Source: Tetramitus jugosus (lineage: Eukaryota; Heterolobosea; Eutetramitea; Acrasida; Vahlkampfiidae). Taken from it: a stretch of DNA of 64,000 nucleotides. The position numbers and the translations under genes were made by a program. The stretch spans positions 558,001 to 622,000 of the forward strand of contig OW569347.1 in the NCBI GenBank assembly GCA_937625935.1. The letters run 5' to 3'. Shown here piece after piece: positions 31,761-41,628 of this stretch. The notes under the pieces are model-generated. The model made no database searches, was not told the DNA's origin, and worked only from the letters and a program-made list of their open reading frames with translations. Each line of letters begins with the position of its first letter. Position 1 is the first letter of the stretch.

Positions 31761-32830
31761 TCAGCAATGTTTGTTTTTTGCGCCCATGGCTTCACACGAC
31801 ATGACTCTTTGCATAAATCTGTTGAACGTGTGTGAATTTTCACGACTGCATGTATTGATTGAATCTTCAAAGTCAACCCATCGGCGAAATATTTTCATGT
31901 TTTGAATACAACAATCTGCACCTAGTTCTGAGCAAATTTCATTCATCTTCTTGAGTTTACTCAACTTTGAATTCTTGGTGGCCTGGTTGAACCAAGAGCG
32001 GCTTTGTTTCATTCTTCTGGATCAACTTGTAATCATGTAGCTTCATGATGAGCATTGTAATACTCAATAAGTATCTATCAATGCTTTCCGTGGCCACCTT
32101 ATTACAGATGATTCTCGAAGTACAACTTGGACAATTCTGTGTGGCTCCATTTCTTCTCCAATGGACAAGGCTGATCAAAATCTCCAATATCCAGTTTCCT
32201 TTCATCTCAACTAGGATTTTAAAATGAAACCTCTGACATCCAGGTGAACCCAGTTTTGGCTGTGCATGAAATCAAGTCCTTTTCAAGAAATGTTTTCTCT
32301 GATAGAGCCGAGAATTCATAAACAGATCCAGGATATTGTGGCATCACCCTTGCGGTAAAGGTACAACCAAAGCTTTTGTTGATTACGATGTGGTACGAAG
32401 TGGATTTGTTTGGATGCTAAATCCTTGAGGTTTATTCAACTTCACAGAGAATTTGTCACGTTTAAGATAGGTATTGTTGTGGCAACTGTGAATAACAAAA
32501 CCTATGATTGTTCTTCTCTCACAATATAACACTGATAAAGTGTAAGTTACTGCTATGTGACCTTCAACTTTTACTGAAACCACAGACAAATAAATGATTT
32601 GTCTTCAAAAAAAGGAAGAAACTTGATCTTTCCTGGATTGGCACAAATCTGAATTGGAGAATGACGAATGGCAACTCAAGACAACAGCATGAATTCCTGC
32701 TCCATCAACGGTTGCTTTGACAGATGATAGCCATCATCCATGAGCTCATTCGACATTGGAGATCATGAACACCTCGGAGTCTGACTGAACGAATGTCCTT
32801 TGCGATCTCCTTGGTGTTGTATGGAGTCAT
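31761..32830 (-). pseudogene. Eroded or unresolved multi-exon gene
   Basis: Minus-strand protein-like fragments follow one another in the same direction but in different frames: an ATG at 32830 opening PYNTKEIAKDIRSVRLRG; a segment VKATVDGAGIHAVVL; then VSVKVEGHIAVTYTLSVLY (32383-32589); VMPQYPGSVYEFSALSEKTF; WILEILISLVHWRRNG (31957-32205); and CSELGADCCIQNMKIFRRW (31761-32012). In several places the frame changes without a good splice pair, so a decayed gene is more likely than an intact spliced one. No family is recognised. The rest of the 31647-33167 gap shows nothing else. Confidence 0.35.
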
Positions 32831-33167
32831 TGTTCGCGTTTTTCTGCGAGGACCAATTTTAGTCCGGAGTTGTGAATTAGAACGGGCTTACAAAATGGGT
32901 ATTTTCTCGGAGTCTGAGGTTCTCCGGTGATGAAAAAATCGTGCCCAACACACACGTTTGTTCACCACTCCGGTAACTGGAAGAAACCCAACAGCGCGTT
33001 TTTTGCCTCACTTGAAAAACAACAACAACAAATCACACGCACACATCACCCACAACGAGAGTGTCTGAACAACGACAACAACAAAAAAAATCAAACATCC
33101 AATATCAACAACACTATTTCTCCTCCTTCACTCTCACTAAATAAACCAAAAAAACTAATAATCAAAA

Positions 33168-34521
33168 ATGTCAAATATACATTTATCGAGAATTCAACCC
33201 ACACAAAGTGCCGAAGGATTGTTGTTCCTCGGCTTCAATCAAGACTTTAGCTGTATTGCTGCTGGAGTTCACGATGGATTCCGTATTTTCAACTGCGACC
33301 CATACAAGGAGACTTTTAAGAGAGGTAAGAAATCAATCACACGAGACAACAACAAAAAATCTTTTGTGACATATTTTTTTGTTGATCAAAAAAAAAAGAA
33401 GTGTACTCACACTTTTGTGATCATATATATAGCATTCTCTGGATCAATTGGTATTGTTGAGATGCTTTTTAGGTGTAACATTTTGGCTATTGTAGGTGGA
33501 GATCCAGAGCCAGCTTTCAGTAAAACAAAGGTGATCCTGTGGGATGACAATCAATCTAGTCCAATTGGTGAGTTGGCATTCAAGGCTGATGTCAAGGCTG
33601 TTAAGCTTCGAAGAGAAAAGTATGTGTCGTCGTCATGACAGGTTTTTTTTGTTGTATTTTTTTCTCTCTGAGATTCATTTTTTTGCTGACACGAAAAATG
33701 ATTTTTTTGTCGCTCTTGCTATTTATTTTTTTTGGTGATCATTCACACACAGAATTGTTGTCGTGTTGGAGAATTATGTTTATGTGTACAACTTTGACAA
33801 GTTGGAAAGAATTCGCAAATATGAAACTTGTCTCAACAACAAGGGACTCGTCGCACTCTCACCAGTCGACGAATGTGTTTTGGCCTTTCCACACACCACA
33901 AAGGGAGTTGTCAGAGTTGAATTGTTGGACTCTGACAAGTCTCACTTGATCAATGCACATGACAGCACCATTAATTGTATTTCATTGAATGCGAATGGAT
34001 CAAGATTGGCCACAGCCTCCGAAAAGGGTACTCTGATTCGTATCTTTGACACATTTACCGGTGCAAAGCTACAAGAGGTGAGAAGAGGAACAGAGAAGGC
34101 TGATATATACTCGATTGCCTTTAGTCCAGACTCGAGATTCTTCTGTACATCATCCGACAAGGGAACGATTCACATTTTTGCGTTGAACAATGACACACAA
34201 CAGGGCATGATCAGTGGCAGTCCACCACCTGTTTCCCACATTGCAGAACCAATGGACAATAGCAGTCTGTTGAAAAAGTTGTCATCCACGAACAGAAAAT
34301 CAAAAATTTCCTTCTTTGGTGGCTACTTTTCATCCGAGTGGAGTTTCTCGTGGTTCAAGGGACCAGAATGCCCATCCATTTGCTGCTTTGGTCAAGACAG
34401 TGCTAGTGTGATTGTTTTCACTGCTGAAGGATCGTATTACAAGCTGTCATTCGATACCGATAAGGGTGGTGAGTGCACGAGACGTGCCTTTACGAGATTC
34501 TTGAAGGCTGACAAGAATTAG
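33168..34521 (+). CDS. PROPPIN WD40 protein (Atg18/WIPI family), three exons
   Basis: Exons 33168-33324, 33433-33619 and 33753-34521; introns of 108 and 133 nt; 370 residues. The predicted joins give GSIGIVEMLFRCNILAIVGG and REKIVVVLENYVYVYNF, typical of PROPPIN blades 2-3. The phosphoinositide-binding motif appears as VRRG rather than F/LRRG, followed by YSIAFSPDSRFFCTSSDKGTIHIF. PROPPINs bind PI3P and PI(3,5)P2 through two basic pockets and act in autophagosome formation and vacuole fission. Size fits the short WIPI3/WIPI4 branch. Part of a tandem pair with the gene at 35087. Confidence 0.93.
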
Positions 34522-35086
34522 ATGGATGGGAGATATTGTTCGAAAACACAGTATGATACCCATTGATCTAATCTCATGTACAGCCACACAACAAGAGCAC
34601 CACATGGAGCATTCAATGACCCAGCATCAGCAAACTGACAAAACACATGTCACTTGCGCATTTGACTGCTTTGTTCTTGGTGTTCTTCTCACTCTCAAGA
34701 AGAAACAAAACAATCATTCCATGAAACCAACTCCTCCAAAACAAACAACACTACTGAACCAGTCCGTTCGACTAACTAATAAAACCAAAACCCCAACTGC
34801 TTTATTTGACCCAACTTACCCCAACAAACTTTTCTGCACCATCTCATTGTCACATGCCAACAACAAAGAATCTTGTCAATGTGCACCTGTCAATCGGAGT
34901 GGAGAACTTTCCCCGAATTAGATTGTGCAATATCAGAAAAAAAACAGCGACAGAGCAAAGACAAAAAACAACATCATCACCATAAATATTGCATCAGCTA
35001 ACTAACGACTTCCTGCAAAGCATATCTATTGAACTTTCGGGAACACCACATAAACAACAACAACCTCAAATACCATATAATACGAT
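34522..35086. other. Intergenic region between two PROPPIN genes
   Basis: 565 bp holding the 3' end of the first PROPPIN and the upstream region of the second. A 131-residue frame at 34526-34921 is His/Gln/Thr/Lys-rich with no protein-like pattern and starts 4 bases after the previous stop; I regard it as untranslated. AT-rich poly-A and poly-T tracts occur near 34935-35080. No RNA gene or repeat was seen. Confidence 0.4.
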
Positions 35087-36719
35087 ATGAAAGAAAAAAT
35101 ATTGCATGCGAGCTTTAATCAGGACTGTTCATGCTTGTCCATTGGAACTGACTCATCATTCAAAATCTATAGTGTCGATCCATTTCGAAAATGTTTTGAT
35201 CATGGTATGTTTCTCTTGTTTTTCATTTTTCATTCTTCAACTGCCGTTGTTGTTGTTGAAAAAAGCAAATCATCATGATGATTGTTTGGATAATGACGGT
35301 GATGATGAACGCAGCATCATTATTTCTATTGTTGGTGTTAGCTTTTGCAAAGTTCTTCTGACCTCACACACTGCATTTTCATTGAATGACATGAACAACA
35401 AACAACGAACAAAAATTCTAGAGGGAGGCATGAACTGTGTACAAATGTTGTATAGTACATCCCTGTTGGGATTGGTCGGTGCTGGACAACAAGCCAGTTT
35501 TTCTCCGCGCAGACTCCAACTGTTCAACACATCGGAACAAAAAATGATTTGCGAGTTTAATTTTGTGAGCAGTATTCTCAATGTTTTGATGACAAGGAAA
35601 CGGTTGGTCGTAGTCTTGGAATGTCGCATCCATTTGTTTGATATTAGCACAATGAAAATTTTGAGAACGATTGAAACAGCGAGCAACAAGAAGGGTATTT
35701 GTGCACTGGTGGAGCACGGCAGCGAAGAGACCAATAATTATATTTCGTTTCTGGCGTATCCATATGGCACCAACATGATTTCGTCATCTTCGTCATCGTC
35801 CTCGTCGGGGTCTGCCTCATCATCCTCGTCCTCCTCAGGTGTGCTCTCATCCTCACTGCCCGCATCGTCCATGATGTCTGCTCATGTGACGTCATCGTCA
35901 TCGCCGTCCTTGTCTTCTGCATCGCCGTCTAACGCTACTCTGTCTTCCTCTGTTGGAAGTCACAGTGGAAATGGAGGGGGTATGATGGGTGGTAACAGAG
36001 GCAGTCTCAATCTCGGCGGTGGTGGTGGTGGTGGTGGCAATCTGATCAACAATAGCAGTGGCAATAGTGGAGATGATAAGAGTCAATTGTTGGGTGATAT
36101 TGTGATTATGGATGCCATATCGGGAAGACCATTGAATGCCATTCGAGCACACAAGGGCAAATTGTCGACGATACAATTCAATCGAGATGGAACACTACTT
36201 GCAACAGCTTCTGAGAAGGGAACTGTGATTCGAGTGTTTTCAGTGTTGAATGCGTCACAATTGTGCACGTTGAGACGAGGATCCTATGCTGCCACCATCT
36301 ACTCGATTGCATTCAGCAGTGATTCGTCGCTTCTCAGTGTTTCGAGTGACAAGGGCACTGTTCACGTGTTCAAACTGGCCAAAGGATACTATTCTGGATC
36401 ATTGACCTATGATTCTTCTGATTCACTTTCTTCTTCACCTTCTGCAAGTGAACTATTGTCCGAGAGTCATCCTCAAAAGAGAAAGCAAATTGGAACATTG
36501 AGTGATACGATAGGGAACTTGTGGGATAGTGTGCGTGATTTTGCACACGCCAAGGTCAAGTTTACAAACAGTATGGACTGCAGAAACATTTGTGGCATCA
36601 CTCCCAGTGGTAACACACTGATGGTGATGACCTTTGATGGTTACTTGCACAAATTTTCTCTGGATCTGGTGAATGGTGGTGAAGCAAAGCTTGAAAATTC
36701 CTATTCATTGTTTGGATAA
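35087..36719 (+). CDS. Second PROPPIN (Atg18/WIPI1/2-like) with Ser/Gly insertion
   Basis: Exon 1 is 35087-35204 and exon 2 is 35266-36719, with a 61-nt phase-1 intron; 523 residues. Key segments: HASFNQDCSCLSIGTDSSFKI, MNCVQMLYSTSLLGLVGAG, the canonical LRRG motif, and YSIAFSSDSSLLSVSSDKGTV. Between blades 4 and 5 it has a low-complexity insertion of about 90 residues, a Ser run followed by a Gly run (35780-36040). The intact LRRG predicts PI3P binding. It is more divergent than its neighbour and the two look like an old tandem duplicate or separate Atg18 and Hsv2 lineages side by side. A further small intron in the segment after exon 1 is possible. Confidence 0.88.
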
Positions 36720-37077
36720 CTCACAAAGCAACAACACAGAGCAATTCCAACCAAACATTATGTCAAAAACAGGCAGAAATCAAACAATCCTATCTTTCTC
36801 CTAAAATAAAGTATGATAGTATCAACTATCTTGGCAGAGTGACCTTGCTACGGAGTATTTCGGCTTTTTCTGCCTTTCCCATTGAAATGGAAGGTGGACC
36901 TCGCCCCGGTGAAAACCTCAATAATGTGTGTGAAAAATCCATCGTTCGGAACTGGGGCACCCTGACATCCCAGACACAAGCCCTTCAAAATTCCACAACA
37001 AAAAACACGGCACCACAACCTTGCTACAAACAAACAAACATCAACTTCACAAAACAAACAAGAATACCTCATTAAAG
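36720..37077. other. Intergenic region
   Basis: 358 bp between two plus-strand genes: 3' region of the second PROPPIN (an AATAAA-like element near 36804) and promoter of the PX gene. No coding or RNA signal was seen. Confidence 0.35.
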
Positions 37078-38238
37078 ATGCAAGTTACCATCTCTGATAC
37101 TTCTACACAAAAAAATGCACAGAACAATGGTTACACTGGTTACCATTTGACTGTCGGCTACAACATGAACGGTATTTCCACTAGTTGGACATTGGTGAAA
37201 CGATACAGCCAGTTCTTCCAATTGAACACTGTGCTCGTTCGTGCTTTCCCAGGTATTGCCTCTCAATTACCCCGATTCCCGCCAAAAATTTTGTTGAACA
37301 TGACACCAAAGGTCATTAGTGACAGACAGACCAATTTACAGCTGTGGTTGACAGCAGTGCTCCAAACTCCTCACTTGGTTGCCTCTCCACACATTCAAGG
37401 ATTTTTGGAAGTAGCTCAACATGCTGTGCCAGTGACTACAGTCACCACTACGACTACTACGACAAGTGGTGTTCCTTCCGTCACTCCATCATTGAACATG
37501 AATTTGGGCGGTTTGAACTTTAATTTGTCCGGCGGTGTCACCACACCTGCAGTTCAGGCAACAACCACTGTTGTATCCACAACTGGTCCTTCCACGCCTT
37601 ACTCTGCAACGGCGACTACACCTTATTACACTGATCCTTCCATGAGTGCATACCCAGCAGCCACAATCCAAACACAGTACAACACTGGTTATCCAACAAC
37701 AGATAACTACTCAATGACTGTGAGTGCCAATCCACATGATCCTTATGCTGTGAATGCTTCCATCAATCCAATGATTTCCGTCGGTGTTGCACCACTGAAC
37801 GCAAACTTGAGTTTCAACATGACGACTTCCCACTCGTCGTCATCATCCTCTTCATCATCGATGCCATATGTTCAGACAACTACTTCCACATGGGATAGCA
37901 GCAGCCAACAACAACAACCTGCTTCCATCATGTCTGCATGGAGCTCCTCTCCTGCTATTGATGCTCAAGCATTCAATGAATTGTTGCAAAGCTTCCGGGA
38001 TCAAGCCTTCTCTGATGATAAGCTCAGCTTTATCAACAACTTTTTCAAGAATCATTACTTTACCAGTGATCAAGCTGTCCAGTTGATTGAAGCATGTTCA
38101 TTCAGTGATGAAGTTGTGGCAGCTGCTATTGCTCTCCACCCAAGACTTGTCGATCAAGACAAGTTCTTCAAGGTGTTGGACAAGGTTACCTTTGACAGTG
38201 ACAAGTCCAAGATTAAGAGCTCTCTTGGTTTGCTCTAA
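37078..38238 (+). CDS. PX-domain protein with C-terminal DUF4476
   Basis: 386 residues from ATG 37078, in AAAGATG context. Residues about 5-110 form a PX domain: SWTLVKRYSQFFQLN (the basic-Tyr-Ser motif that binds PI3P), the Pro-rich FPPKILLNM loop and RQTNLQLWLTAVL. A Thr/Ser/Tyr/Pro-rich linker of about 180 residues follows. The C-terminal about 90 residues (FNELLQSFRDQAFSDDKLSFI, then FTSDQAVQLIEACSF) match DUF4476, a helical domain of unknown role found in bacteria and protists. Likely endosomal. The domain pair is seen directly; the partner is unknown. Confidence 0.88.
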   Translation: MQVTISDTSTQKNAQNNGYTGYHLTVGYNMNGISTSWTLVKRYSQFFQLNTVLVRAFPGIASQLPRFPPKILLNMTPKVISDRQTNLQLWLTAVLQTPHLVASPHIQGFLEVAQHAVPVTTVTTTTTTTSGVPSVTPSLNMNLGGLNFNLSGGVTTPAVQATTTVVSTTGPSTPYSATATTPYYTDPSMSAYPAATIQTQYNTGYPTTDNYSMTVSANPHDPYAVNASINPMISVGVAPLNANLSFNMTTSHSSSSSSSSSMPYVQTTTSTWDSSSQQQQPASIMSAWSSSPAIDAQAFNELLQSFRDQAFSDDKLSFINNFFKNHYFTSDQAVQLIEACSFSDEVVAAAIALHPRLVDQDKFFKVLDKVTFDSDKSKIKSSLGLL

Positions 38239-38428
38239 AAAAGCACTTGTACTAACTGACCTACTGACACACAGACAAGAAAATAAAAAGAGGCATGATA
38301 TCTCGAGCTGACAGATATTTTTTGTTGAGGTGGTCAAAAACACGCGAACAAAAAAGCTTTTTAAGAACATTGCAATCAACAACAACTGTTGAATCAACCA
38401 TTCTTTGACTTATTCCATTCACGAAACA

Positions 38429-38827
38429 ATGACCATAATAACACCAACGACGAACATGAGGTTCATGTGCCTTCTCATCCTTTCACTCTGTTTTTTGCTC
38501 ATTTGCCATACCGTCTCAGTCTCCGCAAGCTTTTCACTTGATGCACAAGAATTCCTTTTGGGTGAAGAGGAACTCCTTTCGTCTGTCAATGGTACGGCAA
38601 GTAGCAGTGAAAGTGGTCCATTACCCATTTTCAAGAGCAAGGCAACGGCTGGTCTCTGGATTGGATTGATATTGGGAGCTGTGGTGAGTCTATCAGTGTC
38701 CTGTGTGTTTGTTGTCATGGCCATTTACATGATTAGGTTCAATCGGTTACAACAATATGCAAAAATGAATGAACCTTCAAAGTATCATTCACCACTGGAG
38801 GCAGCAGCAGCTAGAGAAGATGATTAA
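38429..38827 (+). CDS. Small type I membrane protein
   Basis: 132 residues from ATG 38429; ATG 38456 is an alternative. A signal peptide (CLLILSLCFLLICHTVSVSA) precedes an about 45-residue extracellular part with one NGT glycosylation site. A transmembrane segment (GLWIGLILGAVVSLSVSCVFVVMAIYMI) and a short basic tail with a Tyr-based motif follow. No family is recognised. Probably a surface or endomembrane protein. Confidence 0.7.
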   Translation: MTIITPTTNMRFMCLLILSLCFLLICHTVSVSASFSLDAQEFLLGEEELLSSVNGTASSSESGPLPIFKSKATAGLWIGLILGAVVSLSVSCVFVVMAIYMIRFNRLQQYAKMNEPSKYHSPLEAAAAREDD

Positions 38828-39088
38828 GATTGCTCTGGTATCAGCTCTCTCTTGTTCCACCAGATTGATAATGCATGAATTGTGTGTTCGCTGTGTCTGT
38901 GTCTCTGCTGTGTGTGCGTGAGAGAGATTCCTTGGAGAGCTCTCGATTGATGTGTAAATACGTCGTTGAAAAAGCGCGACACTCTCGCTTACTTTACAGT
39001 AAAAGAAAAACTGTTTGTTCGCTCCAATTCTGGCTCGTCGTTTGGATTCTTCTCTCTTGTTCGTGAACTGTCATGTGTAGGGATAATA

Positions 39089-40000
39089 ATGAGTATGTTT
39101 ATTAAGAAAAGAGATCACACTCTCAAGAAATCAGAGAATGAAAATGACCTGCCACTTCGAAGAGAGAATTACATGGACAAATTGAAGAGTAACACGAAGT
39201 TTATTCCAGTAGACTCTCTCTTTAATGTTACTTCAAAGCAAACAACAGCAAATAGGCATTCCTCTAGATTGATCACATCACCTCATCTTACCATACCTCG
39301 TTTACCATTGAACAAGTTGTTATTGCTGGCTGAGATTCAAGATGAGTCGCATCGACAAGTGGATCAGATTCAACAACGAGGATATATAAGTACATATAGA
39401 TCTGGTAGAAGAGTTAAGATTTCTGCACGGAGATCTGAACAAATAACGGCGACCCATCGAGCGAGAAAGGAACATATCGTTTTGGATAAGATACCTGAAT
39501 CGTTGCTGCATCATGTAATGAGTTACTTACTATGTCGGCACACCCAATTATCATTTTATCAGCTCATTATTCATGGTATAGATCCTCCATCTCATCAGAA
39601 TAGTGAATCCCATGAATTTACATTGTTTCGATTGAGAGAGATTTCAAAGTCATTCCACCGAGCGGTGATGTCTCGGTTAAACATGATTGAATGGGTGTTG
39701 TCCAGAACTTATTTGAGAGAATTCGGTAGTTTCGATGACAGTGTTTGGGTTACAGCTCCACTAGCCAAAATTGTACTCGTAAGACGAGAAAATCCTTCGT
39801 TTCAACTGGATCTAAGTAAGAAAGGAGAGTGGGTGTGGTTGCATGGAGCCAGCTTGGTCAAATTTCATCCACTCAGTCGAGACAAAGGATTTTCCTTCCA
39901 ATTTTCGCCCAAAGAAAAGTCATCTCTCCCTATCATGACCATTAAGGTGGCGGTCTACTGTCCATCAAGCCATAATAAAAACATTATGGTTTCCCGATAA
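39089..40000 (+). CDS. F-box-like protein of unknown role
   Basis: 303 residues from ATG 39089; the upstream frame starts at TTG. Basic and Ser/Thr-rich N-terminus, then IPESLLHHVMSYLLC followed by REISKSFHRAVMSRL, a pattern like an F-box helix pair split by an insertion. The rest has no recognised repeat. Its last codons overlap the hairpin cluster and the 3' end of the Fanzor relic on the other strand, so the extreme C-terminus may be derived from that insertion. Confidence 0.55.
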   Translation: MSMFIKKRDHTLKKSENENDLPLRRENYMDKLKSNTKFIPVDSLFNVTSKQTTANRHSSRLITSPHLTIPRLPLNKLLLLAEIQDESHRQVDQIQQRGYISTYRSGRRVKISARRSEQITATHRARKEHIVLDKIPESLLHHVMSYLLCRHTQLSFYQLIIHGIDPPSHQNSESHEFTLFRLREISKSFHRAVMSRLNMIEWVLSRTYLREFGSFDDSVWVTAPLAKIVLVRRENPSFQLDLSKKGEWVWLHGASLVKFHPLSRDKGFSFQFSPKEKSSLPIMTIKVAVYCPSSHNKNIMVSR

Positions 40001-40050
40001 GACACCTTAACGCTCCTACATAATCGGGATTTACATAGCAGCTTGATGGA
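39961..40050. repeat. Nested inverted repeats at the 3' end of the Fanzor relic
   Basis: Three stems occur within 90 bp. The outer stem is TCCATCAAGC (39961-39970) with GCTTGATGGA (40041-40050). Inside lie CCATAAT/ATTATGG around a 6-nt loop (39970-39989) and TCCCGAT/ATCGGGA (39992-39998 and 40023-40029). Read on the minus strand they lie across and just beyond the relic's stop codon, where TnpB and Fanzor elements carry their guide RNA scaffold. The structure is seen; the guide RNA role is inference. Confidence 0.55.
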
Positions 40051-40294
40051 GTGAGCCTTGGAGGTGTTCCACCATTTTGATTAATTCTTTTGCGACCTTT
40101 TTCTTCCTCTTGCCTCTTGAAGGCATCGGGACGTGACTGTCCATCCATTTCTGTTCTCAGTAGATGGAGCATGTTCTTGGCCGCATTGATGTCTCTGTTG
40201 TGAGTCACTAAACATTTAGTGGTTGCACACTGTTTAACTCCTCGAACGACAGAGACATTCAACTTCGATGTCCACCCCAACAAGAAGCAAAAAT
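39984..40294 (-). pseudogene. Fanzor (TnpB-like RNA-guided nuclease) C-terminal relic
   Basis: About 103 codons remain. The sequence reads KQCATTKCLVTHNRDINAAKNM, here split as the zinc-knuckle part KQCATTKC and the RuvC-III part NRDINAAKN, followed by MDGQSRPDAFKR. This CxxxxC...NRDxNAxxN pattern and the downstream G-x-x-RP-x-x-F motif are typical of Fanzor proteins. The usual ERTSK-C element is degraded to GWTSKLN, and everything N-terminal (wedge, RuvC-I, RuvC-II) is missing. The frame continues upstream only into the tRNA-Glu gene, so it has no start of its own. Confidence 0.75.
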
Positions 40295-40367
40295 CTCCCA
40301 TACCGGGACTCGAACCCGGGTCTCATGGGTGAGAGCCATGTATCCTAACCAACTAGACTATATGGGA
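40295..40367 (-). tRNA. trnE-CUC: tRNA-Glu (anticodon CTC)
   Basis: On the minus strand the acceptor stem TCCCATA (40361-40367) pairs with TATGGGA (40296-40302). The anticodon stem CATGG/CCATG surrounds loop CTCTCAC, with anticodon CTC at 40331-40333. The T arm is CCGGG-TTCGAGT-CCCGG. There is no intron. A TTTTT run follows directly (40289-40293), fitting Pol III termination. The same strand then carries the Fanzor relic. Confidence 0.95.
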
Positions 40368-40478
40368 ATTATATTTATCTTATTTTACGAAAGCTCAAAA
40401 ATTCAGAAAAATCTAATTTTATGCCAACTTTTCCGTTCACCAACAACAAGCTGTTAGTTGAGTTTGACCACCATTTTC

Positions 40479-41427
40479 ATGCTACAAACTCAATCATCTT
40501 GTGCTTCCCTCGTTTATAAACATCACCCTGTCCAAAAAGTTGCTTCAGAGCGAAATGTAAGATTGACAAGATCGAACATACTGCAGACATCTAATCATTT
40601 TACTATGAGTACTGGTAATCTCGGTGGTAGACAACTCATGTATCATTTAACAGAGAGTCACAAAAAGAATCTCTCCAATCCTAAAAAGAGAATTGATAAT
40701 TCTTTGCCTTGGAGTCATCGAGAAGACCTGTCTAGCAAATTGCAGAAGCAACTCTCTCCGGTTAGAGAAAGGGGAAACAATAGGAACTCAAAGTTCTCTG
40801 GAGGTGGAAAGAACAACAGTTCAAAATCAGAGAGTAGGACTGAGTCTTCTTCTTTTTCTCAAAAGTATGTGTTTTTGGCAGTGTACACCTATCAGATTCA
40901 CCGTTGAGTAAACTTTTTATTCGTAGATTACATCCTATACATCACCTTGTTGATGGCAAACATCATGAGGCTTACAGAGGATTTGTGCAGCTTCTTAGTG
41001 AGTTGGGAACTGACGCATCATACTTCATTGCTCAAGCTGCTTGCATCGATGCAGAAGAGAATCTACTCCTACAGGACTATTGTGGAATTGATCCCTTCTT
41101 TGACGACTTGATAGTAGATGAAGTAGAATCGGAGGATATGTCAACACTAATAGATGATATGGATGATGAGGATGACGGAGAAGAGGGTTATGGATACTTG
41201 GATTACCATGAGAACTTGATTGGTCAAGATACTGCACGAGTATTACAGAATGAACGACCAGTTGACAAACAAACCCTGGAGTATTCTTCAGCTGGTATGT
41301 AGATTGAATACTATATCTCTATTCTACACGTGACTGACATCTGTTCTGCTCTCTGATCATAGCAATAACTGAAATGATGTTTACAGACTCGGTCCCAAGT
41401 GCCAATCATGCCAGTAGTAACATTTGA
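40479..41427 (+). CDS. Unknown protein with acidic C-terminal region, two or three exons
   Basis: Exons 40479-40864 and 40927-41294 (62-nt intron, GTATGT...TCGTAG), and probably 41363-41427. If the third exon is not used, the frame stops at 41302. The third exon is favoured because the apparent stop lies inside a consensus GTATGT donor (41295) and a phase-1 join through the AG at 41362 gives a 272-residue product. The first half is basic and Ser/Asn-rich; the second begins KLHPIHHLVDGKHHEAYRGF and includes LGTDASYFIAQAACIDAEENLL, then a strongly acidic stretch (DDMDDEDDGEE). ATG 40605 is an alternative start. Family not recognised. Confidence 0.65.
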
Positions 41428-41628
41428 CCTCGCGTCAATGCTACAACAGTGTTGACGAGTTGTAAAGACCTGGTCTTTTGACCTGCGCAGCCCAAAGTAT
41501 CAATTCCCGCAAGAACCGAGCGAATATTCATACCCGGAAAATCTTTGGTCCAAACACTTGTGAACACTTTGTGTTGAATCTCCAAAAGACCACAAACAAC
41601 AACAAAACAACAACTTTAGAGTAGCACC

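Noticed and set aside
34526-34921. 131-codon plus-strand frame between the PROPPIN genes
   Set aside because: Starts 4 bases after a stop, composition is low-complexity, and no fold or motif is visible.
35273-36268. Several minus-strand frames opposite the second PROPPIN
   Set aside because: They mirror the Ser/Gly low-complexity insertion and conserved WD40 coding sequence on the plus strand.
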